From: Treponema socranskii subsp. buccale
Lineage (GTDB): Bacteria > Spirochaetota > Spirochaetia > Treponematales > Treponemataceae
DNA length: 64,000 nt
Assembly: GCF_024181585.1 (NCBI RefSeq)
Contig: NZ_CP054258.1
Span: 1,922,001 to 1,986,000, forward strand
Direction of reading: 5' to 3'
Shown: one piece after another, positions 24,184 to 32,955 of the stretch
How positions within the stretch are numbered: the stretch's first letter is position 1
Layout of the letters: each line of letters opens with the position of its first letter
Made by a program: the position numbers and the translations under genes
Notes under the pieces: model-generated
What the model saw: only the letters and a program-made list of their open reading frames with translations
Database searches by the model: none
What the model was told of the DNA's origin: nothing

Positions 24184-24192
24184 TGCTATACT
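24184..24192 (+). promoter_or_regulatory. ddl extended -10 promoter, leaderless
   Basis: TGCTATACT gives TATACT at 24187-24192 with a TGN extension at 24184-24186; the -35 region is poor. Six bases separate it from ATG 24199, so the predicted transcript starts at or next to the start codon. Confidence 0.6.
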
Positions 24193-24198
24193 CGTTCT

Positions 24199-25314
24199 AT
24201 GACGATAGCACTTATCTACGGCGGAAAAAGCGGCGAGCACGAAGTATCGCTCATGTCGGGCGCGGCGGTCGCGCGGCACATCGACAAAAAGCATAAAATC
24301 ATTCTCATCGGCATCACAAAAGACGGACGATGGTTTTTACAGGACGATGCCGAACTCGACCGCGTAAAAGCCGACGCAAAGGCGGCGCTTAGGGTAACGG
24401 AAAAAGAAGGCGCTGAAATAAGGGTCGCTCCCGGAATGAAAAATGCGGCCTTTTCGGCGGGCGGCCGGATGCTCGACATCGACGTCGCGTTCGCAGTCCT
24501 TCACGGTACGAACGGCGAAGACGGCACCATTCAGGGACTCTTCGAAACGGCGGACATCCCCTATGTCGGCTGCTCCGTCACGGCGAGCGCGCTCACGATG
24601 GACAAAGAAAAAACAAAGGTCGTCCTTCAGGCGGCGGGCATTCCCGTCGTCCCCTACGTTACCGTGCGGAGAGCGGATGTGCTCGATTCGCGCGCGTACG
24701 ATGCACTCGTAGAAAAAGCCGTCAGTACACTCGGCTTTCCGCTTTTTGTAAAGCCATCCGCGGCGGGCTCTTCGAACGGCGCTGCAAAAGCGGAAAACGC
24801 AAAGGCGCTTTCGGTCGCACTCGCGGACGCTTTTTTGTGGGACGATAAAGTGCTTATCGAAAAGGCGATAAACGCCCGCGAACTCGAATGCGCCGTCACC
24901 GGAAATACGACGGCGGCGGAAGGAGTGCGCGAAAGCGTTAGCGTATACGGACCCGGTGAAATCGTTTTGACGCACGAGTTTTACGATTACAACGCAAAAT
25001 ACAAAGACAGCGACGGCGTGCGCATACCGGCGGACATAAGCGAGAGCCTCCGCGAAAAAATCCGAAACATCGCACTGAACGCATACAAAATCGTCGACGC
25101 ATCGGGTTTGAGCCGCATCGATTTTTTTCTCGACAAAGACTCCGGCGAAATCTATCTCAACGAAATCAATTCGATGCCGGGTTTTACGGCTATCAGCATG
25201 TTTCCGAAAGCCTGCGAAAGCGAAGGCTTGAGTTTTACCTGTCTCACCGAATTGCTGATCGAAGAAGCGATTCTCCGCCGCAAAGAGCGAAGCGTTTTAA
25301 AAACATCGCGCTGA
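24199..25314 (+). CDS. ddl: D-alanine--D-alanine ligase, 371 aa
   Basis: Joins two D-alanines for peptidoglycan precursors. It is an ATP-grasp enzyme: N-terminal IALIYGGKSGEHEVSLMSG, VLHGTNGEDGTIQGLFE, ATP-binding FPLFVKPSAAGSSNG, omega-loop THEFYDYNAKYKD, and metal-binding SRIDFFLDKDSGEIYLNEINSMPGFTAISMFPK. The Tyr in the FYDYNAKY loop is that of D-Ala-D-Ala rather than D-Ala-D-Lac ligases. There is no Shine-Dalgarno; a TATACT box lies 6 nt upstream of the ATG, indicating a leaderless message. It stands alone and diverges from lysS. Confidence 0.95.
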   Translation: MTIALIYGGKSGEHEVSLMSGAAVARHIDKKHKIILIGITKDGRWFLQDDAELDRVKADAKAALRVTEKEGAEIRVAPGMKNAAFSAGGRMLDIDVAFAVLHGTNGEDGTIQGLFETADIPYVGCSVTASALTMDKEKTKVVLQAAGIPVVPYVTVRRADVLDSRAYDALVEKAVSTLGFPLFVKPSAAGSSNGAAKAENAKALSVALADAFLWDDKVLIEKAINARELECAVTGNTTAAEGVRESVSVYGPGEIVLTHEFYDYNAKYKDSDGVRIPADISESLREKIRNIALNAYKIVDASGLSRIDFFLDKDSGEIYLNEINSMPGFTAISMFPKACESEGLSFTCLTELLIEEAILRRKERSVLKTSR

Positions 25315-25482
25315 GTGCCGTATTTTTGCCGCGCAAAATCCCGGTACACGAACGGACTTCGGACGAAACTTTTTTGCCATCCCGCCCTTCGCGGCTCGCT
25401 CACACTCGGCGTCCTCGCTTTGCTGCGGTCGCTGCTTCGCACCGCTTCGCGCGGGCGTAGGCTGCACTTTCATGCAATAAGC

Positions 25483-26544
25483 TTATGCGCAAAGTTCCGC
25501 ACGGATCCGTTCGAGGATGTCGAGGGTCTGCAATCCGTCTTCGAGCGTCGATTTGAGAGGAGCGATTCCGTCGAGGAAATCGACGCAGCTTTTCACCATA
25601 TTCGAAAAGCAGCGTGTCTTTTTCGGCACGGAAACTTTTTTATCTTCGGCAAGCGAATAAAATCCCGTGTACAGCTTCGCTTTTTCGCGCCGGTAAAATT
25701 TCGCATAGCCGTTTCCGACCGCGACGGCCCCTTCGGTTCCGAGTATGTCGACGCCGAACGAAAAAAAACGCGAGCGCCCGCTCATCGTAAGCGTGATGTC
25801 GGAACAGACATCGGACGCGAAATGCGCGGAAAGATTTTGCACGACAGAGGGATCGCTTTTATCGCGGTATATGCCCGTAATCGACATATTGTACAGCACG
25901 CTCCGTCTCGTTTCCGTTTCCGCGTTATCCGAATCGTCCGACAGCAAATACTGCACGATATCGACGAGGTGCGTGCCGTCGTGAAAGAGACTGTACTCGC
26001 CGGACGCTTCGTATTTTTTACCGTAGACGCGAAGACCGGAGCAGAGTTCCGCGCGCACGCGCTGAACTGCACCGATTTTTTTTATGTAGAATTTTGCCGC
26101 CGCGTAATCGTCGGCAAAGCGCCGCTCGTGGTTTACGAGCACGGGCACGCCGTATTTTTTCGCTTCGTCTGCGATCGCAAGTCCGTCTTTCATGCACAGC
26201 GCGACGGGCTTTTCCAAAATCAGTAATTTCGGCTTACTCCGTATCGCCTCGAGCGCTACTTCCACATGCGCGCTTTCATTGACCGCAACGACGACGATAT
26301 CGGGATTGCAGGCGGCAAAGAGATAGCTCGCCGTATGATAAGAAGCCGCTCCTCTGCAGTACCGTTTCCACGCCGCAAGTTTTTCGGCATCGGTGTCGCA
26401 GCCTGCAATAATGCGTATACGGGGATTTTTGAGGAGAGCTGCCGTATGGCTTGCCGGCTGCTCTCGTTTTTTATCGAAACCGAGCGTAAAACCGATCCTC
26501 CCCGTACCGATTATCGCCGCAGTATATTTTTTTTTGCTACGCAT
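25483..26544 (-). CDS. Gfo/Idh/MocA family oxidoreductase, 353 aa
   Basis: NAD(P)-dependent dehydrogenase-like protein. The N-terminal Rossmann fold shows AAIIGTGRIGFTLGF and later LLILEKPVALCMKDG, the EKP motif with the catalytic-type lysine, then GVPVLVNHERRF and YSLFHDGTHLVDIVQYLL, the HDGTH segment at the usual active-site position. The substrate is unknown; sugars or aminosugars are typical for the family. The start is set at ATG 26544, which overlaps the ispH stop by 8 bp with GGAG upstream, implying translational coupling to ispH. The 168-bp gap downstream to ddl holds nothing recognisable. Confidence 0.9.
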   Translation of the reverse strand: MRSKKKYTAAIIGTGRIGFTLGFDKKREQPASHTAALLKNPRIRIIAGCDTDAEKLAAWKRYCRGAASYHTASYLFAACNPDIVVVAVNESAHVEVALEAIRSKPKLLILEKPVALCMKDGLAIADEAKKYGVPVLVNHERRFADDYAAAKFYIKKIGAVQRVRAELCSGLRVYGKKYEASGEYSLFHDGTHLVDIVQYLLSDDSDNAETETRRSVLYNMSITGIYRDKSDPSVVQNLSAHFASDVCSDITLTMSGRSRFFSFGVDILGTEGAVAVGNGYAKFYRREKAKLYTGFYSLAEDKKVSVPKKTRCFSNMVKSCVDFLDGIAPLKSTLEDGLQTLDILERIRAELCA

Positions 26545-27394
26545 CTTTATGCTCCGTAAGAGCGGCTTCGACTTCATCGATTATGTAATCGGGCGTACTC
26601 GCTCCGGCGGTAATGCCGACCCTTTTCATTTTAAAATAATCGCACGGGATCTCATCCGCCGTTTCGATCAAATCGGCGCGGCACGATTGTGCTCTTGCGG
26701 CAAGCAAAAGCCGCTTCGTATTCGCGCTGTTTTTGCCGCCGACGACGAGTACGCCGTCCACGTTCGGACAGAGCTTTAAAAGCGCATCCTGCCTTGCTTT
26801 CGTCGCGGGGCAAATCGTATGTATGACGGTGAGCGAGGGACACTTTCGTTTTAACAATTCCGCAATTTTTTCGAATTCCGTTTTGCTGAACGTCGTCTGA
26901 GAAAGGAGCACCGCTTTTTCATTTTCCGAAAGCGAAAGCGTTTCGGCTTTTTCCGCGTTTTGCACGAGCACGAAACGCTCTTTCGCGTAGCCCGCAATGC
27001 CTGCGACTTCGCCGTGTTTTTCATCGCCTGCAAACAGCACCGTGCAGCCTTTTTGCGCGTATTCGAAAGCGAGCTTTTGACTTGCGGTAACGCGGGTACA
27101 GGTCGCATCGACGACCGTACAGTTCCGGCTTTGAAGCGTTTCGATCGTTTCAGGCGGCACGCCGTGCGCGCGGATGATGACGATGCTGCCGTATTCGGCC
27201 TTTTCGGCATCGTTTTCGCCGAGCACCGAAAGCCCCTGCTTTTCAAGCGCTTCGAGGGCAAGACGGTTGTGGATGAGCGGACCGAGCGTATATACTTTTT
27301 TTCCGGGATTGTCCGAAATCGCCCTTTGCGCCGCATCGAGGGCATGGCGCACGCCGAAACAGCAGCCGAGGACATCGGAGCGGATGACAGTCAT
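26537..27394 (-). CDS. ispH: 4-hydroxy-3-methylbut-2-enyl diphosphate reductase, 285 aa
   Basis: Last step of the MEP isoprenoid pathway, an iron-sulphur enzyme. The three cluster cysteines are visible: LGCCFGVRHALD (Cys12), VDATCTRV (Cys99) and IHTICPATKAR (Cys195). IRAHGVP and GGKNSANTKRL are also typical. ATG 27394 has no Shine-Dalgarno; TATACT lies 6 nt upstream, so the mRNA is probably leaderless. It overlaps a Gfo/Idh-type gene downstream. ispD, from the same pathway, begins at the right edge of the window. Confidence 0.95.
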   Translation of the reverse strand: MTVIRSDVLGCCFGVRHALDAAQRAISDNPGKKVYTLGPLIHNRLALEALEKQGLSVLGENDAEKAEYGSIVIIRAHGVPPETIETLQSRNCTVVDATCTRVTASQKLAFEYAQKGCTVLFAGDEKHGEVAGIAGYAKERFVLVQNAEKAETLSLSENEKAVLLSQTTFSKTEFEKIAELLKRKCPSLTVIHTICPATKARQDALLKLCPNVDGVLVVGGKNSANTKRLLLAARAQSCRADLIETADEIPCDYFKMKRVGITAGASTPDYIIDEVEAALTEHKDA

Positions 27395-27400
27395 AGAGGC

Positions 27401-27406
27401 AGTATA
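27401..27406 (-). promoter_or_regulatory. ispH -10 box, leaderless arrangement
   Basis: TATACT on the minus strand, six bases before ATG 27394. No good -35 is seen at 17-18 bp, so this is less sure than the other cases. Confidence 0.45.
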
Positions 27407-27505
27407 ACTCGAACGGGAAATTTAGTACACTGCATGATGAAAAAGAAATTATAGCGAATAATAATCGGTTCATAAAAAGATGATCGCTTCTCCGCGTTGC
27501 AACAT

Positions 27506-28189
27506 TCAATTTCGGTTTCGACCGTTGAAATTCATGCACACCCCTGCATACAGCCTGGCCCCGAAACCGCCTCCTGTCATCTCATTTAAAGAAGCCTTTA
27601 TACCTCCGTGTGTTATTCCCGCCGCATAAGCAACTCCGACAGGAACGAAAATATATGCACCGGTCGAAAGTCCGAGACGGAAGTTCGTTTTGTTCAACAC
27701 CCACAACCGATACCCGCCGTGTAAAAATGCGTCCATCTGCCATGCGAGCATACCCATTTCCTCGTTTTCCGACTTTTCTGCAAAAAGCAGACGAAATTGT
27801 ATCCCCTGCGAAACGATAAATGAATGATATCGATTGACGGTAAAACGCACGACCGGAGCGGCATTTACAAATGCACATACAGCCCAATCGAATACGGCAA
27901 ATTGCGAAGAAATAATTTTCGAAATAAACGGTACTTCCGCCGTACGAAAAAATTCCACACCGTAATTGCATGCAATTCCGATATCCGCATGCGGAAAATT
28001 GACAAAATAAAACCCTAGATCATTGCCGATCCCCAATGCGGATTTATGAGCGAATTTATCCTTATTTACTGCAGTATAGGTGTCCGTAACAGGCACTGCG
28101 TAATAATATACGTCAAATTCCGTATCTGCAAAAATTGCGGCCGATATCAGTATCGATATACTGCATATGATAATCCATTTTTTTTTCAT
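27506..28189 (-). CDS. Secreted hypothetical protein, probable small outer-membrane barrel, 227 aa
   Basis: The N-terminal signal peptide MKKKWIIICSISILISAAIFA is followed by DTEFDVYYYAVPV. The rest alternates aromatic and polar residues (LGFYFVNFPHADIGIACNYGVEFF, GIQFRLLF, GARLYAGVCMNF), with repeated short beta-like segments and a final aromatic strand, suggesting a beta-barrel. I do not recognise a named family. It stands alone between ispH and secF, with a 237-bp gap upstream that contains the secF terminator and AT-rich sequence. The membrane location is inference. Confidence 0.65.
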   Translation of the reverse strand: MKKKWIIICSISILISAAIFADTEFDVYYYAVPVTDTYTAVNKDKFAHKSALGIGNDLGFYFVNFPHADIGIACNYGVEFFRTAEVPFISKIISSQFAVFDWAVCAFVNAAPVVRFTVNRYHSFIVSQGIQFRLLFAEKSENEEMGMLAWQMDAFLHGGYRLWVLNKTNFRLGLSTGAYIFVPVGVAYAAGITHGGIKASLNEMTGGGFGARLYAGVCMNFNGRNRN

Positions 28190-28375
28190 AACAATATTCT
28201 ATTCCGTTTTCTATAAAAGAAGCAAGTGTTTTTTTTATTATTTGAAACAGTTATCCGTATGCTTATGACAGTAAATAATCAATTATGCATAGAAAGAAAT
28301 GCAAATCGTTTTATAACGATTATCGCGATAAGAATGTTATAAAAAACCGTCTCAACACCAAAGGCCATAAAAAAA

Positions 28376-28400
28376 TACCGCGCATTCCTGCGCGGCATTT
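28376..28400 (-). terminator. Intrinsic terminator after secF
   Basis: CCGCGCA (28378-28384), TTCC, TGCGCGG (28389-28395). On the minus strand it is followed by TATTTTTTTA, about 30 bp beyond the secF stop. Confidence 0.75.
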
Positions 28401-28426
28401 TTCAAAACTGTGTCAATGAAATGCGC

Positions 28427-29671
28427 TTACACGCTTACTCCGACGTCGAACACGCCTTTTTGGAGTTTCAGCGAATGGTGAATGCCGTATTCCGGTTTCC
28501 AATTTTTTCGCGTCGCGGCGATAAATCCGCTCGAAATGAATATGGACGAATAACAACCGCTGACAAGTCCTACGAGAAGCGCGAGCGCAAAGTTTTTGAT
28601 ATCGCCCTGCGTAAACACGTAGAGGGAAGCGGCCGCAAACATCGTCGTCACCGTCGTGATGATCGAACGGCTCAGCGTATCGGTGAGCGCCTGATCGATG
28701 ATGTCGGTAAATTTCTTCGTGTCTTTCATGATCGGCAAAAGCGCACGTTCGCGGTCGAGGATAACGATCGTCGCGTTGATCGAATAACCGACAATCGTCA
28801 AAATCGCCGCTACCGTCATCGTCGAAAATTCCATCTGCGACCACACGATAAACGTTATCATGACAAGCGAATCGTGGATGAGCGCGAGTACCGAGCCGAG
28901 CGCAAAGTCCCAGTGAAATCGGATCGTCGCATACAGCCATATAAGCGCAACGGCAAAGGCGAGCACGATGATCGACTGCACTGCAATCGCGCGCGAAAAA
29001 TTCGAACCGATAAAATCGGTACGGACGACGACCACGTTATCGGCTCCGAATTTATTTTTCAGATTCGTCAAAACCGTATTTTGCAGATCGGCGCTCGATT
29101 TTCCGTCACCCTTATCGGCCATGCGGATTTGAAAACTCGCCGCTTCTCCCGCACCGAGCTGCTGAATCGAAATGCCTTCGATCGACGAAAGCGCTTCGCG
29201 CACTTGCGAAACGGCGACATCGATTTTTCCGGCGGAATACAAACGGTACGGAGTCGATGAAAGTTTATTCGACGCGTTCGTATCGACGAACAGATCCGCC
29301 GTCGAAGACGATGCGTTCGAATTGACTTGCGCGTGAATTCCGTCGATCGCATTGAGACTCGACGCGAGATCGGAAACCGTTTTGTTCGCGGCGAACGAAA
29401 GCGTTTCGGTTTTGTTTTCCGAACCCGTTCCGCTTATGACGACATCGATCCCCTCACCGCTCATGTCGAGGCTGACGTTCGCGCTGCCGGAATAGCTCAC
29501 GTCCAAAACGGCGGGCGCGATGCGCACTTCTTCGAGCAAACCGGGACGATAGTCGAGACCGAAATTGATGCCGCGTATAAAAAATCCCGCGATGCCCGAA
29601 AGGATTATAATCGTACTGACGATCGCGCACGGAAGGAAACCTTTGCTGAAATGTATCGTCTTTCGCGTCAT
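28427..29671 (-). CDS. secF: Protein translocase subunit SecF, 414 aa
   Basis: Partner of SecD in the SecDF-YajC complex that drives late steps of protein export with the proton gradient. The first helix is followed by GINFGLDYRPG, the periplasmic domain, and the conserved membrane block FHWDFALGSVLALIHDSLVMITFIVWSQMEFSTMTVAAILTIVGYSINATIVILDR (about residues 250-305). The chain is longer than E. coli SecF (~320 residues) because of a larger periplasmic domain (residues ~50-210). The start codon overlaps the secD stop as TAATG, so the genes are translationally coupled. Confidence 0.95.
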   Translation of the reverse strand: MTRKTIHFSKGFLPCAIVSTIIILSGIAGFFIRGINFGLDYRPGLLEEVRIAPAVLDVSYSGSANVSLDMSGEGIDVVISGTGSENKTETLSFAANKTVSDLASSLNAIDGIHAQVNSNASSSTADLFVDTNASNKLSSTPYRLYSAGKIDVAVSQVREALSSIEGISIQQLGAGEAASFQIRMADKGDGKSSADLQNTVLTNLKNKFGADNVVVVRTDFIGSNFSRAIAVQSIIVLAFAVALIWLYATIRFHWDFALGSVLALIHDSLVMITFIVWSQMEFSTMTVAAILTIVGYSINATIVILDRERALLPIMKDTKKFTDIIDQALTDTLSRSIITTVTTMFAAASLYVFTQGDIKNFALALLVGLVSGCYSSIFISSGFIAATRKNWKPEYGIHHSLKLQKGVFDVGVSV

Positions 29672-31491
29672 TATTTTACCCTCCAGCTGATGCTCACGGT
29701 ATCTTTACGGAACACGTCGGTATTGAAATCGAACATGAGGTGAGAGACGAACAAGGCGGTAAATACCGAAGAAACGACGCCGATCGCCAAGCTGACCGCA
29801 AAGCCCTGAATCGCACCGCTGCCGAGCTGCGACAAAAACATCGCCGCGATAAAGGTCGTAATGTTCGAGTCCATGATCGCCCAAAACGCATTGCGGAATC
29901 CTGCGGCGATCGCTGCCGTACGTCCTTTGCCGTCGGAAAGCTCTTCTTTGATGCGCTCGAAAATGATAACGTTCGCATCGACCGCCATACCGATCGTCAA
30001 AATCATACCGGCGATACTCGAAAGCGTAATCGTCATATTGAACGCCGAGAGCACCGAAAATACGATGTAGAGGTTGAGGATCTGCGCAACGCACGCGTTG
30101 ACGCCCGCACCTTTATAGTAGACGAGCATAAAAAACATAATCGCACCGAGGCCGACCAACACCGCAATGATACCCATCCGCTTCGCCTTCTGTCCGAGAG
30201 AGGCGCCGATGACTTGCTGGCTTTCGACCGAAAGCGGCACGGAAAGCCACGCGGTCTGCAGCACTTTTTGCAGCGTCTGCGCTTCTTCGAGATTGAAACC
30301 CGTTATCGCAACGCGGCCGCCGGTGATCGCGTTTTCGATCGTCGCCGCCGAGCGGATTCTGTTGTCGTTTACAATGGCGAGCCGCTCGCCGACGTGAGCC
30401 GACGTAAACTCGCCGAAAATCACGGCACCGTCGCCGTCGAGCACGAAATCGACTTCGGGACGGTTCGTTAAATTGCTCGAACCGACTTCCGCCGATTTGA
30501 TATGCCGGCCGTCGAGCGCAATCTCTTTTTTTACGGCAAGCCAGCCGATCCGATCTTCGAGACCGTAGTCGTCGTTTTGATAGAGGCCGAGCACTTCACA
30601 GTCGGCGGGAATAACGGAAGCGTCGAGCAGCGTACCGTCGGAAGCGAAGACGTTTCCGGGATTTTGCAAATAATAATTATTAAATGCTTGAGTTGCCGCA
30701 TCGTCGACGAGTCGGAAATTCAAAATGCCCTTTCCCATGATGATCGTATTGATCGCATCCGCTTCCGCAGCTCCCGGGATTTCGATATAGATGCGGTCTT
30801 CGCCCTGCTGTCGGATCACCGGAGACGTGAGACCGAAGCGGTCAATCCTGCTCGAAAGCGAGTCGATCGCCTGCTGCATCGCGTTCGCTTTGAGCGTCGC
30901 GCTCGATTCGGCCGTATCGGCTCCTTCCTGATTTTTTACGGCGGCGTCCAGATCGGCTTTGACGATGATGTTCATACCGCCGGACAGATCGAGTCCGAGC
31001 TTTACCGAATTCTGATATTGCTTTTTCGCTTTTAAAATAGTGTCGCGATAGCGGGCCTGCACCGCTTCTCGGAATTCCTGTTCGCTTGAAAATGCGTTGA
31101 GTACCGCGCTTTTCGTCAAAGGCGACGGCACTTTCGACTCCCTGTTTCTATAGGTCCGCGAGACAATCTTTTTTATCCAATTGAGCACCGCGCTTTTCGG
31201 CGACGATTCTTTTACGTCCATATTTTTATAGTTCCGCACGACGATCTTTTTTATCCAGCCGTAGGATTTATCGAGTGGGGCGTTCGGATCTTTTCGCGCC
31301 GCATCCGTAAACGCCTTTACATCGTCGGACGCTTTTACGGTCGCGTAATCTTTAATGCTCTGCAGGGAGCCGAGTGCGAGCGCTTTCATCTCTTTCGGCG
31401 TGCCGTAGTACCAGCTGATCGACGGCCACAGAAAAGCGAAACAAACGGCAAGCACCGCAAGCAGGATTACAAAACGAGTACGTTTATTCAT
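29671..31491 (-). CDS. secD: Protein translocase subunit SecD, 606 aa
   Basis: Membrane protein with an N-terminal helix, a large periplasmic region with KLGLDLSGGMNIIVKADLD and the C-terminal helices containing LTIGMAVDANVIIFERIKEEL. Near the N-terminus residues 79-104 and 105-132 are an imperfect tandem duplication, each starting WIKKIV and ending KSAVLN, not usual for SecD. CGGAG lies 8 nt before ATG 31491. yajC lies 15 bp upstream and secF overlaps downstream: a yajC-secD-secF operon. Confidence 0.96.
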   Translation of the reverse strand: MNKRTRFVILLAVLAVCFAFLWPSISWYYGTPKEMKALALGSLQSIKDYATVKASDDVKAFTDAARKDPNAPLDKSYGWIKKIVVRNYKNMDVKESSPKSAVLNWIKKIVSRTYRNRESKVPSPLTKSAVLNAFSSEQEFREAVQARYRDTILKAKKQYQNSVKLGLDLSGGMNIIVKADLDAAVKNQEGADTAESSATLKANAMQQAIDSLSSRIDRFGLTSPVIRQQGEDRIYIEIPGAAEADAINTIIMGKGILNFRLVDDAATQAFNNYYLQNPGNVFASDGTLLDASVIPADCEVLGLYQNDDYGLEDRIGWLAVKKEIALDGRHIKSAEVGSSNLTNRPEVDFVLDGDGAVIFGEFTSAHVGERLAIVNDNRIRSAATIENAITGGRVAITGFNLEEAQTLQKVLQTAWLSVPLSVESQQVIGASLGQKAKRMGIIAVLVGLGAIMFFMLVYYKGAGVNACVAQILNLYIVFSVLSAFNMTITLSSIAGMILTIGMAVDANVIIFERIKEELSDGKGRTAAIAAGFRNAFWAIMDSNITTFIAAMFLSQLGSGAIQGFAVSLAIGVVSSVFTALFVSHLMFDFNTDVFRKDTVSISWRVK

Positions 31492-31506
31492 GCTGACAGC
31501 TCCGTT

Positions 31507-31914
31507 TTATTTCTTTTCCTCTGAAGGTTTTTCCGAAGATTTTTCCGCATCGGCGTCGGAAGATTTTTTCGCGTCTTTTGCAGGAGCTTCGGGATTTTCG
31601 ATTGCGGCGACAGCGCTCCGCGTAAATTTGATCTTTGTCGTATCGTCCACTTTCACGATGACGTTTTTTTCGTCAACCGAAGAAACGACGCCGTGAATGC
31701 CGCCTATCGTAACGACTTTATCGCCTTTTTTCAGCGCGTCGAGCATCTTCTGCGTTTCTTTTTGCTTTTTGCTCTGCGGGCGGATAAGGAAAAAATAAAA
31801 AATAACGACGAGCAGCACCATCATCACGATCGATGACATAAAACCGCCGGTTGTCGACGCGCCGCCTGCCGCACCGCCTTCGGCTGCGCCCATTAAAAAA
31901 GGAATAAACGACAT
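31507..31914 (-). CDS. yajC: Preprotein translocase subunit YajC, 135 aa
   Basis: Small single-span membrane protein of the SecDF-YajC complex. A Gly/Ala-rich N-terminus is followed by the helix MSSIVMMVLLVVIFYFFLIRPQ, the hallmark RPQSKKQKETQKMLDALKKGDKVVTIGGIHGVV and a charged Lys/Glu/Ser-rich tail. AAGGGG precedes ATG 31914. A promoter-like TTGACG and TATGCT (18-bp spacer) lies on the minus strand about 50-80 bp upstream. First gene of yajC-secD-secF. Confidence 0.95.
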   Translation of the reverse strand: MSFIPFLMGAAEGGAAGGASTTGGFMSSIVMMVLLVVIFYFFLIRPQSKKQKETQKMLDALKKGDKVVTIGGIHGVVSSVDEKNVIVKVDDTTKIKFTRSAVAAIENPEAPAKDAKKSSDADAEKSSEKPSEEKK

Positions 31915-32068
31915 TGTATAGCCCCTTCATTTTATTAAAATTTGACAAAAATGCCAGTTTTATAAGCATATCACGAGAGAAGTCGGCGCGTCAAGAGCGA
32001 TACCGGCGATGCGAAAACGGCGATACATCCGTTCGCGCGATAATTTTGCCGTTGTAAAAAAACGGAAA

Positions 32069-32109
32069 GTTTAAATCGAACGTCTGAAATAGCGCCGTTC
32101 AATTTAAAC
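32069..32109. repeat. Hairpin-4 fragment of the repeat family, overlapping a gene end
   Basis: GTTTAAAT and GAACG (32069-32082) pair with CGTTC and ATTTAAAC (32096-32109) around TCTGAAATAGCGC. The right edge TTTAAACCTT equals the edge of the units at 40 kb. The last codons of the adjacent gene (Gly-Leu-Asn-stop) lie within it. The sequence to its left (32000-32068) is only loosely similar to other copies. Confidence 0.55.
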
Positions 32110-32944
32110 CTTCTTTTGCCCCTGCAAAAATCAGTCCGTCGGGCGGCGTGTCTTCTTCCGCTTCCCAGATTTCTTCCAGCATTTCGTATTTTTGCATTTT
32201 TTCGTCATAAGCCCAAAACTGAGCATGATAATGCGTCGGCCAGTCTTTCGGTCGATCATAGCTGATGATTCTAAGACCGACTTTTCCTTTATATTCTACG
32301 AAATCGTAAGGAAAGGGCTTAGGGGTGAACCATTCATCATCAAACATAGATTTATCATTTGGCTCCCCTGTTAATATAGATGGATTCCAATCATAAAAAC
32401 CGAAATACGATTGAGAAAAAACAGTTTTCCATTCATTACCTATGTATTTTGTTATCACGAATCCGCTGGATGAGTTTATTTCTGCCTGCCCGAAGTTTAG
32501 AATTTCTTCATTTCCATCATTATCGATATCTACTATAAAAATCAAACAATTATTTAATTTATATGAATTAAACTGTTTATAAAAGTTTGAATTTTCATAA
32601 TTATAAAAAAACGCTGTATCAATTATTTTTTCATTTTTTATTGTAAGCTCTTCCAATTCTGAAAAGTATTTATTAGGATAGATCGAGTTTACAATCTTAA
32701 ATTTATTATTTTCTCTCACTACTATCGGACAAGTAATTCCTTTTCTTTTATAAGTATAATCCCAATGTCTGCTAGTAAAATAAGCAAAATAATAGTTTGA
32801 AAATTGATTATTAACTTTTAAAGGCCTCGTATATTCCAGCGTTTCGCCGCTATCCATCAATTCTTGAATTTCTTTTTTATAAGATTGTGCTTCAATAAAA
32901 AATAATAAGAAAAGAATAATTATTGATAAGAACTTCTTTTTCAT
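32099..32944 (-). CDS. Secreted partner protein P3 of the amidase-like cassette, 281 aa
   Basis: The N-terminal signal peptide MKKKFLSIIILFLLFFIEAQ indicates export. The middle contains FIVDIDNDGNEEILNFGQ, a DxDxDG-type loop as in calcium-binding or FG-GAP proteins. The last ~80 residues (EWFTPKPFPYDFVEYKGK, DRPKDWPTHYHAQFWAYDE, EEIWEAEEDTPPDGLIF) are nearly the same as in the genes at 33384 and 34705, whereas the first ~190 residues differ. The final residues AGAKEGLN replace VPPIKSFSD of its relatives; the DNA for the last three codons and the stop belongs to a hairpin repeat. It follows an amidase-like gene by 11 bp. Periplasmic immunity is proposed (inference); the family has no name I know. 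Confidence 0.7.
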   Translation of the reverse strand: MKKKFLSIIILFLLFFIEAQSYKKEIQELMDSGETLEYTRPLKVNNQFSNYYFAYFTSRHWDYTYKRKGITCPIVVRENNKFKIVNSIYPNKYFSELEELTIKNEKIIDTAFFYNYENSNFYKQFNSYKLNNCLIFIVDIDNDGNEEILNFGQAEINSSSGFVITKYIGNEWKTVFSQSYFGFYDWNPSILTGEPNDKSMFDDEWFTPKPFPYDFVEYKGKVGLRIISYDRPKDWPTHYHAQFWAYDEKMQKYEMLEEIWEAEEDTPPDGLIFAGAKEGLN

Positions 32945-32955
32945 TTATAAATTCC

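Noticed and set aside
25315-26226. 303-codon plus-strand frame over the Gfo/Idh gene
   Set aside because: The opposite strand carries clear Rossmann and EKP motifs; this frame has none.
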